A stretch of 64,000 nucleotides of DNA from Mycobacterium sp. D16R12 (GTDB taxonomy: Bacteria; Actinomycetota; Actinomycetes; Mycobacteriales; Mycobacteriaceae): positions 124,001-188,000 of the forward strand of contig NZ_MAFC01000004.1 in assembly GCF_002013465.1 (NCBI RefSeq). Reading direction: 5' to 3'. The notes below the pieces were generated by a model. The model had not been told where the DNA came from. It searched no databases and was given only the letters and a program-made list of their open reading frames with translations. Made by a program: the position numbers and the translations under genes. Positions 1 to 9,396 of the stretch are shown piece after piece (the first letter of the stretch is position 1; each line of letters starts with the position of its first letter).

Positions 1-252
1 CTTGACACACAAGTGACCGGCCTCGCCGAGCGGACCATCTACCCAGCCTTGGAACGCGCGCGTAAGCGCGGCGAGTTGGGACCGCATGAGATCCCGCGCC
101 GAGCGGCCACCAGCATCGGCATGCTGCTACGTGACGAAATGGTCTTCTCGCGCAACGACGTCAGCGCTGAGACCATCGCCGAGATTGTCGAGACCGTGTA
201 CCTACCCCTGGTCAGATCGCTGTCATTCCAACCCGCTGACCCAGGCGGTTGA
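1..252 (+). CDS. TetR-family regulator, C-terminal fragment (truncated by window edge)
   Basis: The open frame runs in from the left edge and stops at 252, so the DNA-binding helix-turn-helix lies outside the window. The visible part (RTIYPALERARKRGEL, then an amphipathic end with ETVYLPLVRSL) has the form of the last helices of a TetR ligand and dimerisation domain, where a short motif of this type typically closes the protein. No ligand can be inferred. The first ATG-like codon inside the window (GTG at 13) is probably internal, because the frame is open from base 1. Function beyond a transcriptional repressor is not supported. Confidence 0.6.
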   Translation, partial: LDTQVTGLAERTIYPALERARKRGELGPHEIPRRAATSIGMLLRDEMVFSRNDVSAETIAEIVETVYLPLVRSLSFQPADPGG

Positions 253-786
253 GCCGGACTGCACTTGCGGCAGACCAAGCAGCACAGCTGGCTCGACCAA
301 TGCCCGCCCCCCGGTGGCCGCAGGGGGCGGCGAAACGGCGGCCACGCTGTTTTCTCAACGTGAGGTTGCGCCGCGTGAATCGCCTAGCGAAAACCTCGCG
401 GCAACCGCACGTTGGTCATCGCTGTCTATACGCATACCCGCGCACTGCAACTTGAACCGGAACTCACGATCAGCGCTTAGCGCTGCAGTGCACGGTGAAC
501 TGCTACGCAAGATCTGGGACGCGGACATCATATTCGCTCGTCGCGGTGCCGTCGGGCTGTGGCTTGATTTCGACCATTCGTCCAGTGGCACTGCACATCG
601 ACTGCAACGGGGCTACGTTGAAATTGGTCGAGTTCACAGCCGCCCGCAGGGTCATCAGCTCCTGGTGTTGAGCGGAACTCCCAACTCACATCCCGCGCAG
701 GCGCTCCTGAAGATCGAAGTCTCACTATCGGAGCCAAAGATAATTCTATTCAAGCATTTTCACGTCCACGCCCGCCGCTCACTGAG
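253..786. other. 534-bp stretch without a recognisable gene
   Basis: No reading frame here gives a protein I recognise. One frame stays open from 86 to 1117 on the plus strand, but its product is rich in Arg, Ser and Pro and runs out of frame through both the TetR tail and the STAS remnant, so I read it as a high-GC shadow. The stretch may be decayed coding sequence, since it lies between a truncated-looking regulator and a frameshifted gene. No repeat, tRNA or clear promoter was seen. Confidence 0.4.
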
Positions 787-1154
787 ATGCCATACAGCGG
801 ACCGGGGTTTCAGTTCACGGCCACTACGCGTTACAACGCGGTCACCGTGGCCGCCACTGGTGAACTCGATGCAACCAATGCTGATTGCTTCGTCTACTAC
901 GTCCTACGTCATCTTCGTGGACAGCGCGCGCTCGTCCTGGACCTGCGAACCTGGACTTCTGCGGCAGCGAGGGGTTTCTCGCCGTGCTCAAGGTTCGCTG
1001 CTATTGCAAGCATCACGGCGTGGGCTGGTCGCTGCTACCTGGCGAGGCCGTCGACCGGATCCTCGAAATCGGCGACCCGGATGGGTGGACTCCGACCGCG
1101 GCGTTTCCCAACGATGATCTAGAGACGAGCGCGCCGAGAATATCGGTGATCTAG
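787..1154 (+). pseudogene. STAS-domain (anti-sigma antagonist-like) protein, frameshifted
   Basis: The first frame (from ATG 787) reads like the start of a STAS domain: FTATTRYNAVTVAATGELD, then ALVLDLR. The conserved middle and end continue in a frame one base earlier, with LDFCGSEGFLAVLK, HGVGWSLLPGEAVDRIL and a stop at 1152-1154. Joining the two frames at about 945-953 restores a continuous STAS fold of about 122 residues, which is a normal size. The step fits one lost base near the CTGCGAACCTGG run. STAS proteins bind anti-sigma kinases or act in stress partner-switching. It could be a true pseudogene, a sequencing error or, less likely, programmed frameshifting. Confidence 0.7.
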
Positions 1155-1300
1155 TCGGGCGCCTACGCACTCATCGGGCTCATAGGCCTACGGCGGCGCC
1201 GTCTCCCCGGCAGCACGAGCAGGGGTGAAATCGCTACGGATGATCTCGATTTCAAACGGACAGTATGCAGGTCGAGGCTCTTTATGTATAAAATTCCGCC

Positions 1301-1981
1301 GTGCGGGACGACGGCTTGGGAGGCCCACTCGGGCCTGACACGAAACTCGATCAAGCGCTCACGGGCGGTCAGGCTCAGACAGTAGGGCGTTTCCGGTTCT
1401 TCATCGATGACGAACGCTGGGAATGGTCGGATGAGGTGCAGCAGATCCATGGCTATGCACCCGGAGAAATGCCTAGCCCGGCGACTTCACAGGTACTAGC
1501 CCACAAGCACCCCGACGATTACGGGCATGTCATTGGGGCGCTAGACGACACCCGCCACACGAGAGCACCGTTCAGCACGCGGCACCGCATGGTCGACAGA
1601 CAAGGAAAGGTCCATCGCGTCGTAGTCGTGGGAGATGTGATGCGCGACGCCGACGGAACGGTGGTCGGTACGCACGGGTTCTACATCGACGTCACCCCCG
1701 CTCAAGCCGACTACGAGGACCTGATCACCGAAGGCGTAGCGGACGCCACCGATAAGCGGGCAGTCATAGAACAGGCCAAGGGGATGCTTGCGGTGGTCTA
1801 CGGCCTCGAAGAGGACGCCGCCTTCGAGATCTTGAAATGGATCTCGCAGCATTCGAATGCCAAGCTGCGCAATGTCGCCGAAAGTTTGGTCTCCGAATTC
1901 CGGGCCTTGAGCGCTCCGGTACTGCCCGAACGAAACGTCTATGACTTGGCACTGCTGGCGCTGACCCAACGCATGGCTTGA
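1301..1981 (+). CDS. PAS and ANTAR domain regulator
   Basis: A 226-residue protein with two domains. The N-terminal half is a PAS-3-like sensor fold (EWSDEVQQIHGYAPGEMP around residues 46-63; HRMVDRQGKVHRVVVVGDV; then GTHGFYIDVTPAQ). The C-terminal part is an ANTAR RNA-binding helix bundle (VIEQAKGMLAVVYGLEEDAAF around 155-175, followed by ISQHSNAKLRNVAESLV). ANTAR proteins bind paired RNA hairpins and relieve termination; PAS-ANTAR fusions are abundant in mycobacteria. The start is GTG 1301. A TATAAA at 1287-1292 lies so close that a leaderless transcript is possible, but no convincing -35 is present. The sensed signal is unknown. The window also encodes PdtaS, whose known partner in mycobacteria is another ANTAR protein, PdtaR. 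Confidence 0.85.
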   Translation: MRDDGLGGPLGPDTKLDQALTGGQAQTVGRFRFFIDDERWEWSDEVQQIHGYAPGEMPSPATSQVLAHKHPDDYGHVIGALDDTRHTRAPFSTRHRMVDRQGKVHRVVVVGDVMRDADGTVVGTHGFYIDVTPAQADYEDLITEGVADATDKRAVIEQAKGMLAVVYGLEEDAAFEILKWISQHSNAKLRNVAESLVSEFRALSAPVLPERNVYDLALLALTQRMA

Positions 1982-2098
1982 ACGACGACCGCTCCGGGCG
2001 CGCATCGACCGCAGAATCCGACCTGTGAACGGCGTTGTTCCGGTTTGCGTTCCTCTGGTCATTTCACGATCACGGGTGAAGCGGGGCCATTCAAGGCA

Positions 2099-2142
2099 AT
2101 AAAAAACCCCAGGCCAGAGGAAACAAATCCTCTGGCCTGGGG
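2099..2142 (-). terminator. Intrinsic terminator of the initiator tRNA gene
   Basis: Perfect 14-bp stem: CCCCAGGCCAGAGG at 2107-2120 and its complement at 2129-2142, with an 8-base loop. On the minus strand it is followed by a run of T (2106 to 2099, all A on plus). It lies directly downstream of the tRNA on the minus strand. Confidence 0.93.
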
Positions 2143-2148
2143 ACCTAG

Positions 2149-2222
2149 TAGCGGGGACAGGATTTGAACCTGCGACCTCTGGGTTATGAGCCCAGCGAGC
2201 TACCGAGCTGCTCCACCCCGCG
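2149..2222 (-). tRNA. Initiator tRNA-fMet (anticodon CAT)
   Basis: Read on the minus strand this is a 74-base cloverleaf starting CGCGGGGTGGAGCAGC. The anticodon stem-loop is CTGGG-CTCATAA-CCCAG, and its three consecutive G:C pairs next to the loop mark the initiator species. The T arm is GCAGG-TTCAAAT-CCTGT. Base 1 (C) faces U72, so the acceptor end is unpaired, as in initiator tRNAs (C1:A72 in E. coli). CCA is not encoded. A promoter lies upstream and a strong terminator follows. Confidence 0.96.
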
Positions 2223-2234
2223 GTGGTGAACACA

Positions 2235-2263
2235 AGGTTACCGGGCGCAGTGCGTAGCGCCAA
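2235..2263 (-). promoter_or_regulatory. Candidate sigma-A promoter of the initiator tRNA
   Basis: On the minus strand, TTGGCG (2263-2258), a 17-base spacer and TAACCT (2240-2235). The -10 lies about 12 bases before tRNA base 1, leaving a short 5' leader for RNase P to remove. Confidence 0.55.
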
Positions 2264-2354
2264 ATCGTCAACCTGGCCTGCACGTTCTCGGCACCGAGAA
2301 GTGGTTTCGTCCCTGCCACTTGCGCTTTCACGCGGTGGCAGGAACGAGCCGTTT

Positions 2355-5321
2355 TTACTTGGCCTGTGTGAACTTGGTCATCGCGTCGTCGAGGCTCTTG
2401 AGGGCCTGTCCGTACCGTGCGAAGTCCCCACTCTTCTGGGCGTCCTTCACCTCTCCGATGGCCCGCTGAACCTCCTGCAGCGCGGCAGCCTTCGCAGAGG
2501 ACAGATCCGAGGACCCTGCGGGCGGCGGCGACACAGGAGGGACGATCGGAACACTCTGACCACTCGGCGGCGGTGCGTTGACGTTTCCGGGCTCGGCCGC
2601 CGGAGCGGTGGCCGTCGCGCCGGCACCCGGCCCGAACACCATGTCGAGCGCGTCCCTGACCGTGGTCGCATAGCCGACCTTGCCGTTGTAGAACATGCCC
2701 ACACGGATCAGACGCGGATACGACGACTGATCACCCTGACCCGGCGAGGCATACAGCGGTTCGACGAACAACAATCCCCCATTGGCCACCGGCAGCGTGA
2801 GCAAGTTGCCCCATTTGAGGATGTTCTGGTTCTTGATGATGCCGACATGTGAGGACACCAGGTTGTCGGTGGTGATGGCATTGTTCACCAACTTGGGGCC
2901 CTGCACAGTTCCGGGAACCGTCAAAACGGTTATCTTCCCGTACGTTTCGGGATCGGAGCTGGCACTGACATAGGCCGCCAAGAAGTCACGCTGGAAGCGG
3001 TTCAGCGCACTCGTCAACTGGAACGACGCCGAATTGTCATTCTTGTTAATATCTTTTGCCACAATGTAATACGGCGGCTGCGACCCGGTAGGCGCGTTCG
3101 GATCATCGGGAACCTGCCAGAAATCACTGGTCGAGAAGAACGTCACCGGGTCGTTGACGTGGTAGCGCGCCAACAGGGTCCGCTGCACCTTGAACAGATC
3201 TTCCGGGTAGCGCAGATGCCGCGCGAGATCCGAGGAGATGTCACTCTTCGGCTTCACCGTTCCCGGGAAGATCTTCATCCATGCCTTCAGCACGGGATCC
3301 TTCTCGTCCTGCTGGTACAGGGTCACCGTGCCGTCATAGGCATCCACCGTCGCCTTCACCGAGTTCCGGATGTACGAAACCTGCTGGTTCGGCAGGGCTC
3401 CCCCGGTCCGGCCCACCTGGCTGTCAAAGGTGGCCTCCGACAACGACGTCTGCTGCGAGTACGGGTAGTTGTCCAGTGTGGTGTAGCCGTCCACGACCCA
3501 GACCATCCGCTTGTCGACGATCGCGGGGTAGGTACCACTGTCGACGGTCAACCACGGCGCCACCGCTTCCACGCGGCGGCTCGGATCGCGGTTGAACAGA
3601 ATCTTGCTGTTGTCTCCAATCACATTGGAGAACAGGAAGTTCCGCTCGGCATACTTCAAACCGAATACCGTCCGTGCCAGCGCACCGCCGACGGGAACGC
3701 CGCCGCCGCCGGTGTAGGTGCTGTTCTTGGTTCCGGCATTGTTCTCGTAGTCGTACTCGCGATCGTTGCCGTTCTTCCCGACGATCGCGTAGTCGTTGGT
3801 ATCGCTGGCGATGATCGGGCCGTAGTACACGCGCGGCTGAGCCAACTGAGCCGGACCGTCGGACAGGACCTTGCCACCGTCGTCGACGGCATTCACCAGG
3901 AACTCCGGGTACCCGCCGTTCTCGTCCGGCTTGTCAGCCACTCCCCGCACGGTGTTGGCCGGTGCCGCGATGAATCCGTTGCCGTGCGTGTACACGGTGT
4001 GCCGGTTGATCCAGTCGCGCTGGTTATCGCGAAGTTTGGCCGGATCGAGCTCGCGGGCGGCGACCACATAGTCGCGCAGCGAGCCGCTCTTGTCCTGGTA
4101 CCGATCGATGGACAACGAATCAGGGAAGGCATAGAAGTTCTTGCCCTGCTGCAATTGAGTGAAGGCCGGGCTCACGATGTTCGGGTCCAGCACACGGATG
4201 TTGGCCATCGTCGCGCGATCGGCGGCAACCTGCTTAGCCAGCTGTTCGCTCCCGGTGGGCGCCGATGCGGTACCGCTGTAGTCGCGGTACGTCACGACGT
4301 CATCGGTCAGGCCATAGGCATCGCGTGTCGCCTTGATGCTGCGCGCGATGTACTCGCTTTCCTTCTGCGCCGCATTGGGTTTAACGCTGAACTGCTCGAC
4401 GATGAGCGGCCACCCGGCACCGACCACCAACGAAGACAGCAGCAGCAGCGCCAGACCGATCGCGGGGATCCGCAGATCCTTGAGCACCAGCGCCGAGAAC
4501 ACCGCAACCGCGCAGATCACCGCGATGGCCAACAGGATCAGCTTGGCCGGCAGCACCGCATTGATATCGGTGTAACCGGCACCGGTGAACGGCTTGCCGG
4601 CGCGCGTGTGAGAGAGCAGCTCGTACCGATCGAGCCAATACGCGGCGACCTTGAGCAGCACCAGGATTCCGGCGAGAGTCACCAACTGGATACGGGCAGG
4701 CCGAGACAGCGTGCCGGAACGACCGGACAGCCGAATGCCGCCAAAAATGTAGTGCACCAACGCGTTGACGATCAGCGCGACGAACACGGCAATGAACAGG
4801 TAGGTCAGCACGAATCGGTAGAACGGCAGCTCAAAGGCGAAGAAGCCGAGATCCAAACCGAACTGCGGATCCTTGATGCCGAAATCCCCGCCCTCCAGGA
4901 ACAGCTGTACGGGCATCCAATAGCTCTGAGCCACAATGCCTGCCAGCACTCCGATGAGCACAGGAACACCGATGACGAAGAGCCGCACCCGCGACAAGAT
5001 CAGAGCGCGGTACTGCGCCAACGCATCCCCGGGGCCCTTCGCGGGCACGAACACGGGCCGCGCCCGATATGCCAGCCCAATGCCCGCGAAAACCACGGCA
5101 CCGACCAGAGTTCCGACAATCAGGAACAAGCTGAGCCGGGTCAACAGCACCGTGGTGAAGACACCGCGGAATCCGAGTTCACCGAACCACAGCCAGTTGA
5201 TGTAGGTGTCGACCAGGCGTGGGCCGATCAACAACAACACCACGATCACCAGCGCAGCTGCGACCAGTCGCCGGCTCCGTCGGGTCAGTCGTGGCAGAGC
5301 CCCATTTGGCCGCATACCCAC
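2355..5321 (-). CDS. UPF0182 family membrane protein
   Basis: A 988-residue protein of the UPF0182 family (Rv3193c-like). About seven hydrophobic spans fill residues 19-310, beginning with [21 protein letters not shown] large extracytoplasmic domain follows to about residue 890. A Pro-rich linker then leads to a charged helical tail (about 925-985) likely to form a coiled coil. The family is widespread in actinobacteria and its biochemical role is not established. The GTG start at 5321 (MGMRPNG) is preferred because GAGGAG lies about ten bases upstream and tuberculosis orthologues begin MGMRP; ATG 5315 is the alternative. It lies downstream of the PDZ-Lon gene on the same strand, with a 117-bp gap. 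Confidence 0.92.
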   Translation of the reverse strand: MGMRPNGALPRLTRRSRRLVAAALVIVVLLLIGPRLVDTYINWLWFGELGFRGVFTTVLLTRLSLFLIVGTLVGAVVFAGIGLAYRARPVFVPAKGPGDALAQYRALILSRVRLFVIGVPVLIGVLAGIVAQSYWMPVQLFLEGGDFGIKDPQFGLDLGFFAFELPFYRFVLTYLFIAVFVALIVNALVHYIFGGIRLSGRSGTLSRPARIQLVTLAGILVLLKVAAYWLDRYELLSHTRAGKPFTGAGYTDINAVLPAKLILLAIAVICAVAVFSALVLKDLRIPAIGLALLLLSSLVVGAGWPLIVEQFSVKPNAAQKESEYIARSIKATRDAYGLTDDVVTYRDYSGTASAPTGSEQLAKQVAADRATMANIRVLDPNIVSPAFTQLQQGKNFYAFPDSLSIDRYQDKSGSLRDYVVAARELDPAKLRDNQRDWINRHTVYTHGNGFIAAPANTVRGVADKPDENGGYPEFLVNAVDDGGKVLSDGPAQLAQPRVYYGPIIASDTNDYAIVGKNGNDREYDYENNAGTKNSTYTGGGGVPVGGALARTVFGLKYAERNFLFSNVIGDNSKILFNRDPSRRVEAVAPWLTVDSGTYPAIVDKRMVWVVDGYTTLDNYPYSQQTSLSEATFDSQVGRTGGALPNQQVSYIRNSVKATVDAYDGTVTLYQQDEKDPVLKAWMKIFPGTVKPKSDISSDLARHLRYPEDLFKVQRTLLARYHVNDPVTFFSTSDFWQVPDDPNAPTGSQPPYYIVAKDINKNDNSASFQLTSALNRFQRDFLAAYVSASSDPETYGKITVLTVPGTVQGPKLVNNAITTDNLVSSHVGIIKNQNILKWGNLLTLPVANGGLLFVEPLYASPGQGDQSSYPRLIRVGMFYNGKVGYATTVRDALDMVFGPGAGATATAPAAEPGNVNAPPPSGQSVPIVPPVSPPPAGSSDLSSAKAAALQEVQRAIGEVKDAQKSGDFARYGQALKSLDDAMTKFTQAK

Positions 5322-5438
5322 GTCGCTACGCTCCTCGTCGAGTGTTCAAGCACGGCTCAGTTTTCGCGCTTCGCTTCTCAGCCCCACTGTAGCCGCAGAA
5401 CAGCGGGCGTCGTCCTGCATCGAGAGTGGTGAGGTTGG

Positions 5439-6461
5439 CTAACAACTAGGCGGCTGATCACCGCGATTGAGGGCATTGAGTCCATCCACCGCTTCAGTCA
5501 AGGTGCCGACCTTGACCAGTGTCAGCCCCTGCCCGCTATCCGTCTTCGCCTCGGCGCAGTTGGCCGCGGGCACCAAAAACACCGTCGCTCCAGCGTCTTT
5601 GGCAGCCTGCATCTTGTGCGTGATCCCACCGATGGGTCCCACCTTGCCCTCGGCATCGATGGTTCCTGTTCCGGCGACGAACTTTCCGCCGTCGAGCTCA
5701 CCGGGGGTCAGCTTGTCGATCACCGCCAGGCTGAACATCAACCCGGCCGACGGCCCACCGATATTGGCCAGATTGAAATCAATGGTGAACGGCGCCCACG
5801 GTGCCTGCACCACGCCGACCCCCAGGAACCCGTAGTCACGATCCCCGTTCTTGCCGAGGGTGATCTTCACCGTGCCGCTGGGGGAATTCTTGCGCTTGTA
5901 ATCAAGCGTCACCTCGTCACCGGGCTTGGTCTGCTTGAGCAGTCCGGTGAATTCCTCAAGCGTTGCGACCGGGCGCCCATTCACGGCGGTGATCGCATCG
6001 TTCTCCTGCAGCTTGCCCTTGGATGGTCCGTCCTCGCTGATGGTCAGAACGGTCACGGCCGTCGGGTATTTGAGATACCCGAGCGCCGCGAACTCGGCGC
6101 TCTCCTCGGACTTCTTGAACTCGAGGTCGTTCTCCTTATCCACCTGGTCCTTGGACCGATTAGGCGGATACACCACGTCGCGCGGGACCAACTGCTCACT
6201 ACCGCTTGCCCACAACCGCAGCGCATCGGCCAGGGTGAGCCCGTCACGCTGGGAAACGGTTGTCATATTGAGGTGACCGGAGACCGGATCAACCTTGGTG
6301 CCCTTGATGTCGACGACCTCCTTGCCCTCGACCTGGCCGAGGGTGTTGAAGGTCGGGCCCGGGCCCAGGGATACGAACGGCACGGTGATCACCGACATCA
6401 ACAACCCGAAGGCGACGATCGGGACGAGCGCGACCAGCAGCGTCGCTACGCGGCGATTCAT
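5439..6461 (-). CDS. Membrane-anchored PDZ and Lon-like serine protease (YlbL type)
   Basis: A 340-residue protein with one N-terminal membrane anchor (residues 7-30), a PDZ domain (about 132-200, with ENDAITAVNGRPV) and a C-terminal Lon-type S16 protease domain. The catalytic dyad is visible: Ser238 in GGPSAGLMFSLAV and Lys283 in GITHKMQAAKDAGA, 45 residues apart as expected for Lon. It matches Rv3194c and Bacillus YlbL. The active site would lie outside the cytoplasm, and the PDZ domain would select substrates. It starts with ATG 6461, divergent from the DCC-family gene and upstream of the UPF0182 gene. Substrates are unknown. Confidence 0.92.
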   Translation of the reverse strand: MNRRVATLLVALVPIVAFGLLMSVITVPFVSLGPGPTFNTLGQVEGKEVVDIKGTKVDPVSGHLNMTTVSQRDGLTLADALRLWASGSEQLVPRDVVYPPNRSKDQVDKENDLEFKKSEESAEFAALGYLKYPTAVTVLTISEDGPSKGKLQENDAITAVNGRPVATLEEFTGLLKQTKPGDEVTLDYKRKNSPSGTVKITLGKNGDRDYGFLGVGVVQAPWAPFTIDFNLANIGGPSAGLMFSLAVIDKLTPGELDGGKFVAGTGTIDAEGKVGPIGGITHKMQAAKDAGATVFLVPAANCAEAKTDSGQGLTLVKVGTLTEAVDGLNALNRGDQPPSC

Positions 6462-6522
6462 GCCTGCACCCTATGGCAAGGCCTGACCAGCACCCCGCCG
6501 GTAGTCTCGTGGTGGAGGTTCG

Positions 6523-6939
6523 ATGAGCGAGCATGGCCCTGTCCTGCTGTACGACGGCGTCTGTGCACTGTGTAACGGTGCGGTGAAGAAGATCCTGCGC
6601 GACGACAAGATCGGCACAATGCGGTTCGCCGCGCTCGACAGCGAGTACGGCGATCAGGTGCTTGCGCGGCACCCCGAGCTCGCCGGCGTCGACTCCCTCG
6701 TGATCATCGACAATCCAGGCGAGCCCATCGAACGAATTCACATCCGGTCCGACGGAGTGCTCCGCATCATGGACTATCTGGGCGGCACCCGCCGCGCCGC
6801 CCTCATCGCGCGGCTCGTCCCACGTCCGATCCGCGACGCGTTGTACCGGCTGGTGGCACGCACCCGGTACCGGATGTTCGGCCAGTACGACACCTGCCCG
6901 GTACCGCCGCCCGAGGTTCGCGCGCGCTTCCTGGCCTGA
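6523..6939 (+). CDS. DCC-family (DUF393) thiol-disulfide oxidoreductase-like protein
   Basis: A 138-residue single-domain protein. The diagnostic motif YDGVCALCN is at residues 10-18, giving a CxxC pair in a thioredoxin-like DxxCxxC context. The rest fits DUF393: RFAALDSEYG, a DSLVIID strand and a basic C-terminal region (RYRMFGQYDTCPVPP). Family members are thought to act in disulfide exchange, but substrates are undefined. It starts with ATG 6523 after GGTGGAGGTTCG, which provides a purine-rich ribosome site. Divergent from the PDZ-Lon gene with a 61-bp gap. Confidence 0.85.
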   Translation: MSEHGPVLLYDGVCALCNGAVKKILRDDKIGTMRFAALDSEYGDQVLARHPELAGVDSLVIIDNPGEPIERIHIRSDGVLRIMDYLGGTRRAALIARLVPRPIRDALYRLVARTRYRMFGQYDTCPVPPPEVRARFLA

Positions 6940-7019
6940 TCCCGCGCCAAAAGCAGCGCGTTCCGCCGATTACGCCGTCAGCGTGATCCGGCCACCTCTA
7001 CCAGCGGTACCGTGGAGAT

Positions 7020-8387
7020 ATGGCCGACCTCCCCTTTGGATTCGCTGCTGGCGACGACCCCGACCGTGAGCGGGGCGACGACGCGCGACAGGGGCCCGGC
7101 TCGGGTCCGTCGGGTGCAGACCCGTTCGGCTTCGGATCCGGTGGATTCAATCCCGCCGATCTCGGCCAGATCTTCACCCAGCTGGGCCAGATGTTCAGCG
7201 GCGCTGCCGCCGGCGCGGCCAGCGGTCAGCCCGCTGGCCCCGTCAACTACGACATAGCCCGGCAACTGGCCTCGAGCTCAATCGGTTTCGTTGCCCCTAT
7301 CACCGAGAGCACGACATCGGCCATCGCCGATGCGGTGCACCTCGCCGATACCTGGCTCGACGGGGCCACCGCCTTGCCCGCCGGCACCACCCGAACCGCG
7401 GCCTGGACCGCGACGGACTGGGTGGAAAACACCCTGGAAAACTGGAAGCGGCTCGTCGATCCTGTCGCCGAACAGATTTCGGGCATGTGGGCGGCAAACC
7501 TGCCGGAAGAGGCCCAAGGCATGGCGGGCCCGCTGCTGGGCATGATGACCCAGATGGGCGGCATGGCCTTCGGATCGCAGCTCGGCCAGGCCCTCGGACA
7601 ACTGTCCCGAGAGGTGTTGACCTCCACGGATGTCGGATTGCCGTTGGGCCCCAAGGGCACCGCGGCGCTGCTTCCGGCCGCCATCGAAGCGTTCTCTGAG
7701 GGCCTCGAGCAGTCCAAGAGCGAAATCATGACTTTCCTGGCCGCCCGGGAAGCCGCGCATCACCGCTTGTTCAGTGGCGTCGGCTGGCTGACCATCCGGC
7801 TGATGGACACCGTCGAGCAATATGCCAAGGGCATCTCGATCGACATGAGCGCCATCGAGGAGGCCGCACGCGGCTTCAACCCCGCCTCGATGGGCGATCC
7901 GTCCGAAATGGAACAACTTCTGTCCCAAGGTATTTTCGAGCCGAAGACCACACCACAACAGGAGCAGGCCCTGGAACGCCTGGAAACCATGCTCGCCCTG
8001 GTGGAGGGCTGGGTGCAAACCGTGGTGACCGACGCACTCGGCGAGCGCATCCCGGCGACCGCTGCCCTCAGCGAGACCTTGCGACGCCGCCGCGCGACGG
8101 GCGGCCCCGCCGAGCAGACCTTCAGCACACTGGTGGGCCTGGAGCTGCGGCCGCGCAAGCTACGCGAGGCTGCGGATCTGTGGCGCAGGCTCACCGACGC
8201 CGTCGGCACGGACAAGCGCGACGCGATCTGGGCACACCCCGATCTGATCCCCGATGCGGGCGATCTGGACAACCCGGCAGCATTTATCGATCGCATCATC
8301 GGCGGCGACAACGACGCCAGCGATGACCCGATCGCACAGATCGAGAAGCTCGATCCGGGCAACCCTGAAGAAAACCGAGAAAACTGA
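7020..8387 (+). CDS. Zincin-like metallopeptidase (DUF2342 family)
   Basis: A 455-residue protein of the actinobacterial DUF2342 (zincin type 2) family, like Rv3195. A disordered Gly/Asp-rich N-terminus (1-60) precedes a helical domain. The presumed metal site is REAAHHRLF (about residues 243-251), a variant of HExxH, with a later conserved LALVEGWVQTVVTDAL (about 325-340) characteristic of the family. It ends in an acidic tail. No signal peptide is present, so it should be cytoplasmic. It precedes the cyclodehydratase-like gene and the ABC1 genes on the same strand, as in tuberculosis. Protease activity is inferred from the fold only. Confidence 0.85.
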   Translation: MADLPFGFAAGDDPDRERGDDARQGPGSGPSGADPFGFGSGGFNPADLGQIFTQLGQMFSGAAAGAASGQPAGPVNYDIARQLASSSIGFVAPITESTTSAIADAVHLADTWLDGATALPAGTTRTAAWTATDWVENTLENWKRLVDPVAEQISGMWAANLPEEAQGMAGPLLGMMTQMGGMAFGSQLGQALGQLSREVLTSTDVGLPLGPKGTAALLPAAIEAFSEGLEQSKSEIMTFLAAREAAHHRLFSGVGWLTIRLMDTVEQYAKGISIDMSAIEEAARGFNPASMGDPSEMEQLLSQGIFEPKTTPQQEQALERLETMLALVEGWVQTVVTDALGERIPATAALSETLRRRRATGGPAEQTFSTLVGLELRPRKLREAADLWRRLTDAVGTDKRDAIWAHPDLIPDAGDLDNPAAFIDRIIGGDNDASDDPIAQIEKLDPGNPEENREN

Positions 8388-8483
8388 CGCACACCCATTC
8401 GGTGCTGGTCAGCGACTGAATCGGGCTGTGGATAAACGGCTTTCGCCTGCCTGCCGCGCACGCTGGATATGCCACAGTGGGTC

Positions 8484-9347
8484 ATGTCCAGCGAGCCGAC
8501 GTTCACCCTCGACCCGGCACGTCCCGTACTGCCGCGGCCGGACGACGGGGTCCAGATCGGTTGGATGCCGCGTCACGCCGTGATCGTGCGCCCCTCGGCG
8601 GCCGCGCCGGCGGTCGCGGTACGGCAACTGCTGAACTCCCTGACGGACGAGCTCACCTGGGACCAGATTCTCAACCTTCAGTGCGTCAAGCACTTTCACG
8701 ATGCAGAAGACATTCGTTCACTACTGGACGAATTGGTCGACGCCGGCGCCGTCATCCGCCGAACTCGATCCGTCACGATCGCATCGCCGGTGATCAGGCT
8801 CGTCGGCCGCGGTCCGCTTTCCGATGCCCTCGCCAATGCGCTCCGGCATACTTCGGCACGCATCCAGCGGTCAACACAGTCGGCGCACGAAAAATCTTGG
8901 CAACATGTGGATTTGGCGGTGCTCGCCGATGATCTGATCGCCGATACCCGGCTGCTGCGGATACTCGCGGACGCCGAGGTGCCGCACCTGTCCGTCCGCG
9001 CGCGCGACGGCACCGGCCTTATCGGGCCCATGGTCCTGCCCGGCATCACCAGTTGTTTGGAATGCGCTGACCGCCATCGGCGTGACCGTGACGAACAGTG
9101 GCCCGCGGTCGCCGCCCAACTCACCGGAGCCGTCGGCGTCGCCGCGCCGGCCACGGTACTGGGCACCGTGGCCGTGGCGCTGGCACAGATCGATCGGGTG
9201 CTCTCGGCCCTCCGCGGGCAGGCGCCGGGACCGCTGGTCACGCTCAACGCGACACTCGAACTCGACCTGTCCACACACGCGTTGACCGCCCGACACTGGA
9301 CCGCACACCCACTGTGCCGATGTGGCGCCTACTTCACCGGAAATTGA
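8484..9347 (+). CDS. Cyclodehydratase/ThiF-like protein (Rv3196 type)
   Basis: A protein of 287 residues. The N-terminal region (DPARPVLPRPDDGVQIGW) resembles the RiPP-recognition-like part of cyclodehydratase accessory proteins, and the C-terminal half resembles the E1/ThiF-like part of azoline-forming (TOMM) proteins, with GPMVLPGITSCLECADRHR. Cysteines in CLEC near residue 190 and in PLCRCGAYF at the C-terminus could hold zinc. There is no YcaO partner or precursor peptide next to it, so a stand-alone role is likely. ATG 8484 (MSSEPTFTL) is preferred; ATG 8469 in the same frame would add five residues. It is 50 bp upstream of ABC1 copy 1. Confidence 0.7.
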   Translation: MSSEPTFTLDPARPVLPRPDDGVQIGWMPRHAVIVRPSAAAPAVAVRQLLNSLTDELTWDQILNLQCVKHFHDAEDIRSLLDELVDAGAVIRRTRSVTIASPVIRLVGRGPLSDALANALRHTSARIQRSTQSAHEKSWQHVDLAVLADDLIADTRLLRILADAEVPHLSVRARDGTGLIGPMVLPGITSCLECADRHRRDRDEQWPAVAAQLTGAVGVAAPATVLGTVAVALAQIDRVLSALRGQAPGPLVTLNATLELDLSTHALTARHWTAHPLCRCGAYFTGN

Positions 9348-9356
9348 CGAAGACCC

Positions 9357-9390
9357 ACTTTTTGTTAACTTCATCACGACCGGGCATGAT
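9357..9390 (+). promoter_or_regulatory. Candidate WhiB7-type promoter of ABC1 copy 1
   Basis: A T-rich block (CTTTT at 9357-9361) directly abuts TTGTTA (9362-9367), then a 17-base spacer and CATGAT (9385-9390). The ATG at 9397 is six bases further on, so transcription should begin at or next to the start codon. AT-rich sequence just upstream of the -35 is the known mark of WhiB7-dependent promoters. Confidence 0.5.
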
Positions 9391-9396
9391 GTGCGC

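Noticed and set aside
86..1117. 343-codon open frame on the plus strand
   Set aside because: It crosses the TetR end and the STAS remnant out of frame and shows no family resemblance.
3159..5432. 757-codon open frame on the plus strand
   Set aside because: It lies antisense to the UPF0182 gene in the codon-position register that high-GC genes leave open, and its product is a low-complexity mix of His, Arg, Gln and Asp.
8484..9347. RiPP (azoline peptide) biosynthesis cluster around the cyclodehydratase-like gene
   Set aside because: No YcaO protein, precursor peptide or transporter is adjacent, and the gene has the same neighbours in tuberculosis.
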